Below are positions 1 to 8,645 of a stretch of DNA of 42,552 bases, one piece after another. The notes below the pieces were generated by a model, which ran no database searches, was not told the origin of the DNA, and saw only the letters and a program-made list of their open reading frames with translations. This DNA is from Deltaproteobacteria bacterium (GTDB lineage: Bacteria; Desulfobacterota; Desulfobacteria; Desulfobacterales; SpSt-501). The number at the start of each line of letters is the position of its first letter. Positions within the stretch are counted from its first letter, which is position 1. The position numbers and the translations under genes were made by a program. Where the stretch lies: NCBI GenBank assembly GCA_016219005.1, contig JACRCN010000017.1:1-42552 (forward strand), in the 5' to 3' direction.

Positions 1-3000
1 CAGCACGACCACGTCGTAGCCCGCCAGCAGCGTGTCCGTCACGGTGGAAATGTCCTGAACGGCAAACGCGTTCAAGCCTTCGGCCGTGAGCACCTCCGAT
101 AGGTAGCGGCTGAAAGGATTAGAGGTGGACGTCACGACCAGAATCGGTCCGCCCGGCCCGTCGCCGGGAAACGAAGAAGCACCGGTGGTGAATGACCAGG
201 TATAATTCGAAGCCAGCCGGTTGCCCGCAAGATCGGCTACACCCGCAGCACCGCCGACAATTCTGACAGTGTAGGTTTTTCCAGGATCCAGGGACGTAAG
301 GGGATCTATAATGGCTGTGAGGGTAGCGGAATCGTATGTGACCGTTGCAGGGATAACGACACCCAAGGCGTCAAGCAGAATCACGGTTGAAGATGTGATG
401 GTAGCCGGGTTCATGTTTTCACTGAAAGGAACACGGATGTTCGACCCTGTACTCACCCCTGTCGAGCCATTAAGGGGGTACGTCGAGGTCGCCTCGACGG
501 TTGGTGGGACCGCATCTCCTGGTGCAGCGGCTGTGGTGAACGCCCACACAAAGTTTGACGTCAGAAGATTCCCGGCGATGTCCCGCACCCCGCCTGTGCC
601 GCCCTTAACAGTAGCCGTGTATGTAGCCCCATATGCGAGCTGGCTGGATGGGGTGAGAACGGCTGCCCGGGATGAAGAGTTATAGGTTACGGTAGCTGAA
701 ACAAGGGCATTGGCAGAGGTTCGCAGCTCGAAAGTGGCCGCACTAACGGTTGCGGAATCAACAGGCTCGCTGAAGACTGCGCTGACCTGTGTGGCGATGC
801 TTACCCCCGTGGCGTTTGCCGAAGGAATCGCTGAAGTCACAGTGGGCGGGGTAGTATCCCCAGGCGGGTTCGTGGTCGTGAAGACCACATCCACCCAGTA
901 GTTGCAGGAGTTCCAGGTCTGGTTCGGGAAGCCTGAGGCACCGTAGAGGTAAACGCCGTTGCCCCCGCTCTCGCTGTTGGATAGCGCCCGCAAGGGGTTG
1001 CTGTCCACCCCCGAGCTGAAATAGCCGACGTTGGCCGCATAGCGCCCCACGGGCGCATGGTAAGATACCACGTAGATGGTATTCGCGCTGACGGCCACCG
1101 GCGTTGAGAGGGCCTGGTACTGCCAGCCCGTGGCTGTTTCTCCGCTAAAGGTAATGCCGGCGAGCTTTACTCCCGCTGCGGTCCACAAATTGCCGACATG
1201 CGTTCCGGTGCTGCCCGTGCCCTTGTAAAACTTGATTCCGGTAATGTACCCTGCCACCGAGCTGCGGAATTTCATCCCCAGTTCCACCGCGGCGGTATCC
1301 GTGTCTGCCAAAATAGCCGGCACGGCCGTGTCGTTCCAAACGCTGTAGGAAGTTGACGATCCGGAAGCGGCGGTGGTGAAAGTTGAGACATAGTCGGCGG
1401 CCAACGGATTGCCGGACGCGTCTGTCACACCGCCGGTACCGCCGATCACCCTGGCCGTGTAAGTAGTGGAGTTGTTCAATGCTGCAGACGGGCTCAGCGT
1501 AGCCGCGTTCGTGCCGCTGCTATAAGCAACCACGGATGGAACAATTGCACCGGCAGCATCCCGCAACACAAAGGTGTTCGCACTGACGGTGGCCGCATTT
1601 ATCGGCTCACTGAAGGTAACCGTAACAACCGTGCCGGTGCTCACACCCGTGGCGCCACTGTTCGGTGAAACCGAGATCACCGTGGGCGGCGTTTCACTGC
1701 CGCCGGCTTCCAGGGCAACCTGTTGAAAAATGGCCCTTGCCTGCTGGTACCGTGCCTGCGCTGCTGCAAGCCTTGTCGGGAAAAACGAATTCCATTCCCC
1801 GCCGGGTGATGTTTTCGCCAAAAGGTTGTCCATCCATTGCACGTAATACTCGGCATCGGCTGCACTCGCGCGAATCGGCGCGCCGTTGACGATCACGAAC
1901 ACGGCAGCCGTGTGCACCTGGTGGCCGTTGCTGCCCATCCGCCGTGCAGCCAACCATCCGCTTGTAGTAAAATCCACGGTTGTGCTGAAACTCGCGGAAG
2001 CACCTGACGAGACTGTTCTTTGGACGCTGCCTACGACCACGCCGTTCTTTACCAGCTCGATCGTCCCAGTCAGGTCTTGATTCGCCGTCCACACCATGGT
2101 CACCGGCAGACTTCCGCCAGCAGTCAAATTAATCTCGTCCCCCGGTGTTGCGCTGTTGTTCACCGTCAGATGCAGAAACTCGTTGTGTCCGTTGCGGGAT
2201 ATCACCGTCTTTCCGTTGGCAATACCATCGATCCAGTTGCGGTAGGTCATCTCTCCTCCCGCAACCTGGACATAGGTCAAGAGGGACCCTACAGCGGCAT
2301 TGCAGGGGAAGTCCGACCCGGCTGCAAAACCTGGCCGAAACCCAGTGTTGAGCAGGCGGTAATATGCTTCTATGAAGGAATCGCTGCCCCCTACATCCTC
2401 CGAAATAAAATCAGCCGCCCCCAAGGCCACTTCCACCGGATATTCAATGGGCTTGCAGCAATTCAGGCTATCGGGAGGCTGAATACCGTCATCCAAGGCT
2501 TGCATATGCGCAAAGCCGGCGATGCCATTTCTCTGATGCGCCCACTGAAAAATCGGATACGTGTACTCATCCCAGACCTGATTAGCTTCCGTCAGCCCCA
2601 AGGTTAGTATGTGTCCGCCCAGGGCCTGGTGCGGGTATTGGTTATAGGTGGCATCCCAATGCCACTCAGCATCCCAGTGCACGATCCGTCCAGGCGTCGA
2701 TACGGAATCATCCTGCCCGTTCACGCGCGGCAAATCCAAAGAGGGGTCCTGGACCTCGCCGTTGCCCATGTCCGCCAGCAGCGATATCACTGCTAAATTC
2801 TGTGCGCCCATGTTGGCGTACATGGTCGGCAAATCTATCGGCGCCCCACCACAGCTCCTGTGCACATGCGGGTCGCCGGCGTACCAGCCAGCCGGCTCCG
2901 GGCCCGCCGACGCCTGCCCCTGAAACACCAGAAGGACGCTTAGTAATATGAATGCAGCGATGGAAATCAACCTGATCAACCCGCGTTTTCCCTGCCCTAT

Positions 3001-3006
3001 ACCCAT
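1..3006 (-). CDS. Giant exported CehA/McbA-type metallohydrolase with DUF4082 and Ig-like domains (3' end outside window)
   Basis: This frame is open from ATG at 3006 to the left edge (1002 codons, no stop), so the gene is partial. A strong GGAGGAGGGGGA Shine-Dalgarno precedes the ATG. Residues 1-34 form a Sec signal peptide (basic start, hydrophobic core, QASA cleavage). Residues about 38-310 resemble the CehA/McbA branch of PHP-type metallohydrolases: GDPHVHRSC carries His47 and His49, and later come YRLLNTGFRPGFAAGSD and PGDEI. Next come an Ig-like Big_5 domain (about 432-544), a DUF4082 domain (about 545-700), two more Big_5 domains (about 712-825 and 827-938), and the start of a Rossmann-like domain (ILVVTSTSNPF, from about 947). 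It is probably secreted or surface-bound and may act on a phosphoester or polysaccharide-linked substrate; the substrate cannot be told from sequence. Family assignment is fairly secure; function is inferred. Confidence 0.85.
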   Translation of the reverse strand, partial: MGIGQGKRGLIRLISIAAFILLSVLLVFQGQASAGPEPAGWYAGDPHVHRSCGGAPIDLPTMYANMGAQNLAVISLLADMGNGEVQDPSLDLPRVNGQDDSVSTPGRIVHWDAEWHWDATYNQYPHQALGGHILTLGLTEANQVWDEYTYPIFQWAHQRNGIAGFAHMQALDDGIQPPDSLNCCKPIEYPVEVALGAADFISEDVGGSDSFIEAYYRLLNTGFRPGFAAGSDFPCNAAVGSLLTYVQVAGGEMTYRNWIDGIANGKTVISRNGHNEFLHLTVNNSATPGDEINLTAGGSLPVTMVWTANQDLTGTIELVKNGVVVGSVQRTVSSGASASFSTTVDFTTSGWLAARRMGSNGHQVHTAAVFVIVNGAPIRASAADAEYYVQWMDNLLAKTSPGGEWNSFFPTRLAAAQARYQQARAIFQQVALEAGGSETPPTVISVSPNSGATGVSTGTVVTVTFSEPINAATVSANTFVLRDAAGAIVPSVVAYSSGTNAATLSPSAALNNSTTYTARVIGGTGGVTDASGNPLAADYVSTFTTAASGSSTSYSVWNDTAVPAILADTDTAAVELGMKFRSSVAGYITGIKFYKGTGSTGTHVGNLWTAAGVKLAGITFSGETATGWQYQALSTPVAVSANTIYVVSYHAPVGRYAANVGYFSSGVDSNPLRALSNSESGGNGVYLYGASGFPNQTWNSCNYWVDVVFTTTNPPGDTTPPTVTSAIPSANATGVSIATQVSAVFSEPVDSATVSAATFELRTSANALVSATVTYNSSSRAAVLTPSSQLAYGATYTATVKGGTGGVRDIAGNLLTSNFVWAFTTAAAPGDAVPPTVEATSTYPLNGSTGVSTGSNIRVPFSENMNPATITSSTVILLDALGVVIPATVTYDSATLTAIIDPLTSLDPGKTYTVRIVGGAAGVADLAGNRLASNYTWSFTTGASSFPGDGPGGPILVVTSTSNPFSRYLSEVLTAEGLNAFAVQDISTVTDTLLAGYDVVVL

Positions 3007-3073
3007 TCCCCCTCCTCCAGGCCCATCTACAACGCCAGTTTTAAAATCCTTACTTTAGCTCTGAACCGCAGTC

Positions 3074-3089
3074 TGCAAAAATCCTGCCT
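3074..3089 (-). promoter_or_regulatory. Sigma-54 (-24/-12) promoter for the giant metallohydrolase gene
   Basis: The minus strand reads AGGCAGGATTTTTGCA, which fits TGGCACG-N4-TTGCA with the required 10-bp spacing between GG and GC. The predicted transcription start is near 3063, giving a leader of about 57 nt before the ATG at 3006. A 5-bp inverted repeat (ATGTC-N7-GACAT, 3103-3119) lies just upstream. Motif and spacing are seen directly; use by sigma-54 is inferred. Confidence 0.6.
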
Positions 3090-3264
3090 GCCGATTAGGG
3101 GGATGTCATTTTTAGACATTATTATACAACATAGCTAATTTATTAGATTTTACTTATTGTTTTAACCGGGATACGCGATTCTGGAAGAGAAGTGGTAGCG
3201 GACTATGTAATTAAAGTAATAATTATGGGGATATTAGGATAATAAATGTGGCGGTTATGTTTTG

Positions 3265-3307
3265 AATCAAGCCGCTGGACCAGCGTCCGCATTCATTTCC
3301 TGGAGGG
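3265..3307 (-). pseudogene. Short remnant duplicating the epimerase C-terminal coding end
   Basis: Bases 3265-3307 align with 3442-3485, the last codons of the neighbouring epimerase. The first 26 positions differ at only four. In one minus frame the remnant reads MRTLVQRLD, against LRRLVQWLD in the intact gene. A one-base gap and an in-frame stop just upstream make it non-coding. It is probably the tail of a lost paralogue or a recombination scar. No further similarity is visible beyond this block. Confidence 0.5.
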
Positions 3308-3430
3308 AATAGAGGAAGAGGACCCACCCAGCGTAACATCTATGCCGGCCGAAGGCGCTTCCAGATTTCCGCATCGGCGCTGCACTGGCAAATCGCCCCA
3401 GCGACCGCGCTAAAGCCTTAACAGCGGTGA

Positions 3431-4399
3431 TCATAGTCTATAATCAAGCCACTGAACCAGTCTCCGCAGGCCCTCCCTGAGAGGGATATTGGCTCTGAAT
3501 CCGATTAAGGCAGCGGCCTTCGAGGTGTCTGCAAGCCGCCTTGTCACTTCGACATTTTTTCTTTCCTCCGGAAGCGGAACATACTTTGGTTTTAAATTCG
3601 AATTCATTACTTCCAATAATGTCCTGCATAATTCTTCAAGAGTTGTCTCGACACCGCAGGCGACGTTGAATGCTTCATCGTTAACAGGCGATGTTAAGGC
3701 CAGTATATTTGCACGTGCAATATCTTCGACGGAAATAAAATCCATGCTTTGTTTTCCGTCGCCAAAAATCAACGGCTGTGAATTTTGCCTAATCATTTGA
3801 TACCAGCGGATGAGTACCTCTGTATATTTACCAAAAATATCCATGCGGGGGCCGTAGACATTGAAGTATCTCATAGCGTTGTAGCCCAAACCATACATGT
3901 CGTAAAATGCCCGGAAAATGCACTCGTTGGCGATCTTTGCCCCTCCGTAAAGCGTGTGATTATTGTAAGGATGGTGTTTTTCGTCCGTTGGAAATTTTTC
4001 GGCGGTTCCATATATCGATGCAGATGATGCGACTACAATTTTTTTGACTTTATGTTTGATGCAAGCTTCTGCCACATTAAATGTTCCGCCGAACATAACC
4101 TCAAATGCCGCCCTGGGTTCCGCTACGCATTGATTGATTCGGAAAGCAGCCATGTGAAAACAGTAGTCAACACCCCCAAACAAATCGTCTAAGAGGACCT
4201 CATCTCGTATGTCCCCTTTTACTAATCTTACCTTTCCGGACTTCATCGCTTCAGCCACGTTTTCCCGTGATCCTCGGATAAAATCGTCAATAATGATTAT
4301 CTCTTTAACGTTCTCCGAAAGAAGCTGATCCGCGGTGTGGGAACCGATAAAGCCCGCACCCCCCGTGATAAGAATTTTTGTCCCTGCAATACCGTTCAT
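3431..4399 (-). CDS. NAD-dependent nucleotide-sugar epimerase/dehydratase (extended SDR)
   Basis: This 322-residue cytoplasmic enzyme belongs to the extended short-chain dehydrogenase family that includes UDP-glucose and UDP-GlcNAc 4-epimerases. The NAD-binding GGAGFIGSH motif is at residues 12-20. An acidic residue after strand 2 (IIDDF) favours NAD over NADP. The catalytic pair is YGGAK (YxxxK), and the Ser of ASSASIYG completes the triad. The length is normal for the family. An AAGGAT Shine-Dalgarno lies 7 nt before the ATG. It is the last gene of the polysaccharide locus on this strand and follows the acyltransferase by 55 bp. It probably interconverts or modifies the sugar made by the upstream genes. 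Whether it is a 4-epimerase, a dehydratase or a decarboxylase cannot be decided from sequence alone. Confidence 0.85.
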   Translation of the reverse strand: MNGIAGTKILITGGAGFIGSHTADQLLSENVKEIIIIDDFIRGSRENVAEAMKSGKVRLVKGDIRDEVLLDDLFGGVDYCFHMAAFRINQCVAEPRAAFEVMFGGTFNVAEACIKHKVKKIVVASSASIYGTAEKFPTDEKHHPYNNHTLYGGAKIANECIFRAFYDMYGLGYNAMRYFNVYGPRMDIFGKYTEVLIRWYQMIRQNSQPLIFGDGKQSMDFISVEDIARANILALTSPVNDEAFNVACGVETTLEELCRTLLEVMNSNLKPKYVPLPEERKNVEVTRRLADTSKAAALIGFRANIPLREGLRRLVQWLDYRL

Positions 4400-4454
4400 T
4401 CAGGTTATCCTTTTTTTGGGTTTTCATTTATAGTGAGGCATTTTTTCCACCGGA

Positions 4455-5132
4455 TTACTTTCGCCAGCCGATAACCCGTGCTGGAACGCCAGCGACTATA
4501 GCAAAGGGCGGCACATCCTTGGTCAAGACTGCACCGGCTCCCACCTGACTTCCTTTACCAACCGTAACCCCCGGCAATATGACTGCATTGACGCCGATAT
4601 CCGCCCATTCTTCGATTTTAACCGGCTTGATTTCCAAATCGGTCTGGACGATGGGGACATCCACGGGTATGCCTGTATGCCCCGACCCTAAAACCTTGGC
4701 ACCCGGCCCCCAGCCGACGAAGTCTTCAATAACAAGGTTCCGGGCATCGAAATAACTCTGCGGCCCGATCCAGACCTTCTTGCCTATAGTGCAGGTTCCA
4801 TGGATGCGGCCCTGGATGAAAGACTGCGAGCCGATGAACGTTCCATCCCCGATTTCAAATGTCTCCAAATGCTTAAACCCCACCCCGCTGCCGATCTGCA
4901 CCCCGTTTCCAAACCGGCGTGCCCCGGAGCGCCAGATGGCTCGGCGCATGATTGTGTCGAGCGGTCCCTCGCCTGAGGAAAAGCGCGCATAAAGTTCAAG
5001 CAACGCGTCGCCACTGTATTTTGCCTGGATGAAAAGGCTGAAGCCGATTTCAAAATCGGGGTCCGGGCCGACTTCCTGGCGGCTGTGGAACGCTTTGACC
5101 ACACTGGATGCATCGGTTTTGTCAAGACTCAT
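4455..5132 (-). CDS. Left-handed beta-helix acyltransferase (sugar O-/N-acetyltransferase family)
   Basis: This 225-residue protein carries a C-terminal run of hexapeptide repeats from about residue 75, ending in [24 protein letters not shown]. That is the signature of WbbJ/NeuD/Maa-type trimeric acetyl-CoA transferases. The N-terminal 70 residues are helical and carry no recognised domain. The probable catalytic His sits in [18 protein letters not shown] Shine-Dalgarno precedes the ATG. It lies between a Gfo/Idh/MocA oxidoreductase (91 bp upstream) and the epimerase (55 bp downstream). Together with that oxidoreductase it mirrors the pair at 12026-13718, so it may acetylate a second amino or deoxy sugar of the same polymer. 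The substrate is unknown. Confidence 0.82.
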   Translation of the reverse strand: MSLDKTDASSVVKAFHSRQEVGPDPDFEIGFSLFIQAKYSGDALLELYARFSSGEGPLDTIMRRAIWRSGARRFGNGVQIGSGVGFKHLETFEIGDGTFIGSQSFIQGRIHGTCTIGKKVWIGPQSYFDARNLVIEDFVGWGPGAKVLGSGHTGIPVDVPIVQTDLEIKPVKIEEWADIGVNAVILPGVTVGKGSQVGAGAVLTKDVPPFAIVAGVPARVIGWRK

Positions 5133-5223
5133 GGACGTCCTCCCGCACGACTGAACTGACAGTTTGGATCCGGGCTTCGGTCAATTCGCCGAACGTTAGT
5201 AATGCTGACTTTCGCGCTCTCGT

Positions 5224-6228
5224 TCATAGCTTGACCTCTCGCCCCCTGTGCTTGATCGACATCTCCGACGCCTCCAGGATCTTGACGACGTTCAGCCCGC
5301 TGATCCCGTCCGTCAACGGTTTGCGGCCGGTTTGAACACAGTCGACGAATTCCGCGGCCACCCCGCGCAGTGCCTCGGTGGTGTCCAGCTTGGGCGCCCA
5401 CATGTCCCCCATGCGGTAGGATACAAGAGTGTCGTGCACGCTTTTCTGACCGTTGACCTCGACACCCCGGTCGTAGACCTTGATCTTCTCGCTGGCCTGC
5501 ATGTCGTCGTAGAGGATCATCTTCTTGCTGCCGCCGACGATGACCGAGCGGATCTTGACCGGTGCAAGCCAGTTGTTATGAAAGTGAGCAATCAAACCGC
5601 TGTTGAAGTACACCGTCAGATATGCGACGCTTTCGACACCGTTTCCAAATTGGCACGAACCGACCGCACAGACGCTCGTCGGCTGCTCCTTGACCAGGTG
5701 CCCCAGGATCGACAGATCATGCGGGGCTAAGTCCCACAGCACATTTATGTCCTTTTGGAAAAGGCCGAGGTTGATGCGTACCGAATCAAAGTAGTAGATG
5801 TCCCCGATGTCGCCGGTCTCCATGATCTCCTTCATCTTTCGGACCGCACCGGTGTATATGAAGGTGTGGTTAACCATCAGGGTTAAGCCGCATTTCCCGG
5901 CGATGTTGACCAGGCTTTCCGCCTCCGCCACCGAAGCCGCTAGCGGCTTTTCCACCAGAACATGCTTGCCCGCTTCGAGCGCTTTGCGGGCAAACTTGTA
6001 ATGGGTGGCCACAGGGGTAACGATGGAAAGGGCATCGACGCCCGGATCTTTGATGACTTTCTCGAAATCGTCGGTGGTCGCGATGGACGGGTGCTTGGAC
6101 TTGACTGCCTCCAAACGCTTGGGGTCCCGATCGCAGCATACCACCACCCTAGCGTTGGGCGTTTCACCGAAATTTCGTACGATGTTCGGGCCCCAGTACC
6201 CATACCCGATAACACCCATCTTGATCAT
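5224..6228 (-). CDS. Gfo/Idh/MocA family oxidoreductase (WbpB/WlbA-like), copy 2
   Basis: This 334-residue NAD(P)-dependent enzyme starts with a Rossmann motif (MGVIGYGYWGPNIVRNF). It has the family EKP motif (HVLVEKPLA, Lys at about 95) and the second-domain helix DLAPHDLSILGHL with the conserved Asp/His. An exceptionally strong Shine-Dalgarno (AGGAGGTGAGGAG) precedes the ATG. It is a clear paralogue of the oxidoreductase at 12711-13718: both share GYWGPN, VNLGLFQ and WDLAPHD. WbpB/WlbA members oxidise C3 of UDP-GlcNAcA. This copy has no aminotransferase beside it, so its substrate is less certain. The upstream 150-bp spacer shows no clear promoter. Confidence 0.87.
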   Translation of the reverse strand: MIKMGVIGYGYWGPNIVRNFGETPNARVVVCCDRDPKRLEAVKSKHPSIATTDDFEKVIKDPGVDALSIVTPVATHYKFARKALEAGKHVLVEKPLAASVAEAESLVNIAGKCGLTLMVNHTFIYTGAVRKMKEIMETGDIGDIYYFDSVRINLGLFQKDINVLWDLAPHDLSILGHLVKEQPTSVCAVGSCQFGNGVESVAYLTVYFNSGLIAHFHNNWLAPVKIRSVIVGGSKKMILYDDMQASEKIKVYDRGVEVNGQKSVHDTLVSYRMGDMWAPKLDTTEALRGVAAEFVDCVQTGRKPLTDGISGLNVVKILEASEMSIKHRGREVKL

Positions 6229-6378
6229 AACTCCTCACCTCCTGCGAGTTCGTATGGTTCACTTTTTGTTATAAAAACCGGCAACCAAATACATTCATAA
6301 AAATAGCCTGGGCGATTTTCGGATAATTTGAAGTAATCGCCAATTCTTTCCGGAAGCCGATATGTTAAAACCAGCGTA

Positions 6379-7419
6379 TTACACCCCTTGTCCACGCGGC
6401 CCCCTCCTCTGCGGAAGGGGTCTGCAAGCCTGGGAAGCGATGCAGTACTTTGCGATGTCGCCCGGCAAAGCGTTATAGGATTTTTCCTTATACCGATTAT
6501 CGACATAATTCAAAAACGACTCGTAGAACCGGGCTGGATACTCCTCTCCGCTCGGGGGACGATTGCCGAAATCCATGTAATCGCTGTGCGTGTTCAAAAG
6601 AGCCATGCCCCCGTGAGAAGCCACCCAATCCAGTTTGCGCTTCCATGTGGCTATAGTTTTTTCCTTCAAAATCACAAAAAGCAAATGATCTTGCGGCAGG
6701 GTATAAGGCAGCTCCACGTAGCCTTTTGAAGATTGACCATTGGCGACCCAGAAGGGGAAAATGGTTCGTGTCGGATCAGGCTGCGGCTCGAACGGGTCCG
6801 TGTCGAAAGTCGATATGCTGTGGGTGATGTCGAGTTCGTGCAGCCAATCGGCGCGGCACAGCATGGAAGGCGAGGTAAAACCGGTTGATCCCCACTTTTT
6901 CAGGTATTGGTTTATCATACTCGCCCGCTGTTCAAATATTCTCCGGCTGCTAAACAGCTTCCCATCGTGCCTGAGTCCGTGCACGTTGATCTCGAAGCCA
7001 TTGGCTCTCAGATGGGCTTTGATCTCCTTGTGGTTGGTATAACGCTCCGGCACGAAGTTGAACGCCGAGCGAAACCCGAGTCTCATCTCCAATGCGGCCA
7101 GATCCGAAACACGTTCTTGCCCTTTTTTCGTATCCACGTCGTGCGACAGCACCAGGGCGAACTGCTTGCCTTCCGGCCACCCCGGCCACCCCGGGGGCTT
7201 CTCCCCGGCCCGTGGGTCGATCGGCCACACGTTGGAGTATCTTTTGCACTTGTACCGGGCGATCTGCCGTCGCAGGGCGACCTGTGCCATCCTCGGAATG
7301 AGCGGCTTGAGCGCGTAGAATATCCGGTTTCGGAAGCCAAAAGTGTTCATCGAATGGATGGTGGGCTTCGCGTCTATCGCGTTTGAGTACGATCCCGAAA
7401 AGTCAGTCGTGAATGGCAT
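6379..7419 (-). CDS. Polysaccharide deacetylase-like protein (LSHDVD type)
   Basis: This 346-residue protein has a NodB/polysaccharide-deacetylase-like fold. LSHDVDTKKG (about residues 92-101) supplies the metal- and catalysis-linked Asp pair, and NVHGLRHDGKLF (about 143-154) supplies the His pair. FTSPSMLCRADWL is the third conserved block. It is not the compact TVDVEDWF type often tied to exosortase loci. Two starts are possible: 7419, or the internal ATG at 7350 whose product begins MNTFGFRNRIFYALK. The second looks more natural but neither has a clear Shine-Dalgarno. It follows the FemAB-like gene by 113 bp. In such loci it would remove N-acetyl groups from the exopolysaccharide or its lipid-linked precursor. 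No signal peptide is visible, which suggests a cytoplasmic or membrane-peripheral site. Confidence 0.8.
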   Translation of the reverse strand: MPFTTDFSGSYSNAIDAKPTIHSMNTFGFRNRIFYALKPLIPRMAQVALRRQIARYKCKRYSNVWPIDPRAGEKPPGWPGWPEGKQFALVLSHDVDTKKGQERVSDLAALEMRLGFRSAFNFVPERYTNHKEIKAHLRANGFEINVHGLRHDGKLFSSRRIFEQRASMINQYLKKWGSTGFTSPSMLCRADWLHELDITHSISTFDTDPFEPQPDPTRTIFPFWVANGQSSKGYVELPYTLPQDHLLFVILKEKTIATWKRKLDWVASHGGMALLNTHSDYMDFGNRPPSGEEYPARFYESFLNYVDNRYKEKSYNALPGDIAKYCIASQACRPLPQRRGPRGQGV

Positions 7420-7532
7420 AAGACGAAAAAGGGACGCTGGAATGCTTGAACGCCGGAACGATGATTGGCTTCCCGGCCTCCAGCTTTATGGCCCCCTATC
7501 CTCCGAGCTTTCCGGCCTGCTCCCCTGGCCGC

Positions 7533-8564
7533 CTACCCTACATGCCTGTAAAAAATCCTACCAGCCAACTTGAGTACCGGTATCGGCAAAACTTTGCACA
7601 CGGGATAGGATGTCTTGATGCCATTGATATTTGCGGAAAAAACTTTATCCTTTAGATGGAACCTGTAATAAGCGACTTTGCCCTGCACCGCGCCCCACCC
7701 GTTTTTGAACTGCAATAGTCCCTGGTTCCCCGACTCAGTGCGTCCGAAATGCAGGCTGCGAAACCCGTTGCAGCAACACCAGCGGATGGCCTCCCACATG
7801 ACCAGGTTGTTCGCCCGCAGGTGCGAGCAATCCCGGTCGGAAGCGCCAAACTTGAAAAGCGCACAGTCCCGATAAAAAAAATACACGGCGCCGGCGACTG
7901 TTTTGCCCGCGTGGGTAGCCAGAAGCACAACCCCCTTCCCGGCCGCGAGGACATGTTCATACACCCTCGCGAAAAAACGCCACGGCTGGGGCGGAAGGCC
8001 GTGACGCCTGCGGGTTCGGGAATGAAGTCCGTAGAACGCCGCCATGGCCTCGGCCGTATGCTGAGACGAAACCTCGACACCATCACGGTATGCCTTGCGG
8101 ATGTTGCGGCGGGTGCTGTCTCTGAATGATTGCTGGACCTTGTCCTCGTCGCGGCCGAGCTCCAGGATATGGGTGCAATGCTCCGCACAATGCGGGACCC
8201 CGTCAAGCAGCGCGCCGCCGCCCTTGATCTCGATGTGCTTCCAGCCGGCGCTATCCCCGTGTTGAGTCAGCCTCTCCATCAACGCCCGAAAAATGTCTGG
8301 GGTGTCGGCGATCGGGTGGCAGATGTCCGTAAACGGCAGCGACACTCCCCGCTTCCCAGTAAGGAAGCTGTCGATTTCCATTACCGGGATAAGGCCGGTG
8401 AGTTTGCCGTTATCAATAGCAGCGAAGTAGAGCGGCTTGTAGCTGTAAGACTCGCTCAGAACACGCGCCCAAGCCATGGTGTGGAAAAACGTGGCCCGCT
8501 CGGCGGAGAGGAGCAGGGAGTCCCAATCAGGGGTTTCTATAGGGTTGAGGATGGAAATGTTCAA
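7533..8564 (-). CDS. FemAB-like GNAT-fold transferase of an exopolysaccharide locus
   Basis: This 343-residue protein resembles the FemAB-related group found in PEP-CTERM/exopolysaccharide clusters. It has an N-terminal GNAT-like half (TFFHTMAWARVLSESYSYKP, LTGLIPVME) and a C-terminal half with HSRTRRRHGLPPQP, AGAVYFFYRD and LHFGRTESGNQGLLQFKNGW. FemX-type enzymes transfer amino acids from aminoacyl-tRNA to peptidoglycan precursors. The exopolysaccharide-linked group probably acylates or aminoacylates a sugar or protein instead. The start is TTG at 8564: an in-frame TGA lies five codons upstream and no ATG occurs before residue 30. A clear Shine-Dalgarno is lacking. The gene sits between the nucleotide-sugar dehydrogenase and the deacetylase. 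Confidence 0.83.
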   Translation of the reverse strand: MNISILNPIETPDWDSLLLSAERATFFHTMAWARVLSESYSYKPLYFAAIDNGKLTGLIPVMEIDSFLTGKRGVSLPFTDICHPIADTPDIFRALMERLTQHGDSAGWKHIEIKGGGALLDGVPHCAEHCTHILELGRDEDKVQQSFRDSTRRNIRKAYRDGVEVSSQHTAEAMAAFYGLHSRTRRRHGLPPQPWRFFARVYEHVLAAGKGVVLLATHAGKTVAGAVYFFYRDCALFKFGASDRDCSHLRANNLVMWEAIRWCCCNGFRSLHFGRTESGNQGLLQFKNGWGAVQGKVAYYRFHLKDKVFSANINGIKTSYPVCKVLPIPVLKLAGRIFYRHVG

Positions 8565-8645
8565 GAGGGCTTGCCGTCAGGAATGCATGGAATTTAATGG
8601 TGCCGCAGGGCAAAGAAAAAAAATGAACTCAATAGATTCGGAATC

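Larger units (their letters stand above)
3007..3430. other. Intergenic spacer (424 bp), AT-rich near the promoter
   Basis: This spacer holds the sigma-54 promoter of the gene to its left and, at 3265-3307, a degenerate copy of the 3' end of the epimerase gene. I see no convincing coding frame, tRNA or strong terminator in the rest. Confidence 0.6.

Noticed and set aside
311-2923. Several short open frames on both strands in the left 3 kb
   Set aside because: The whole stretch is one open minus-strand frame with signal peptide, hydrolase and Ig-like domains that runs off the left edge.
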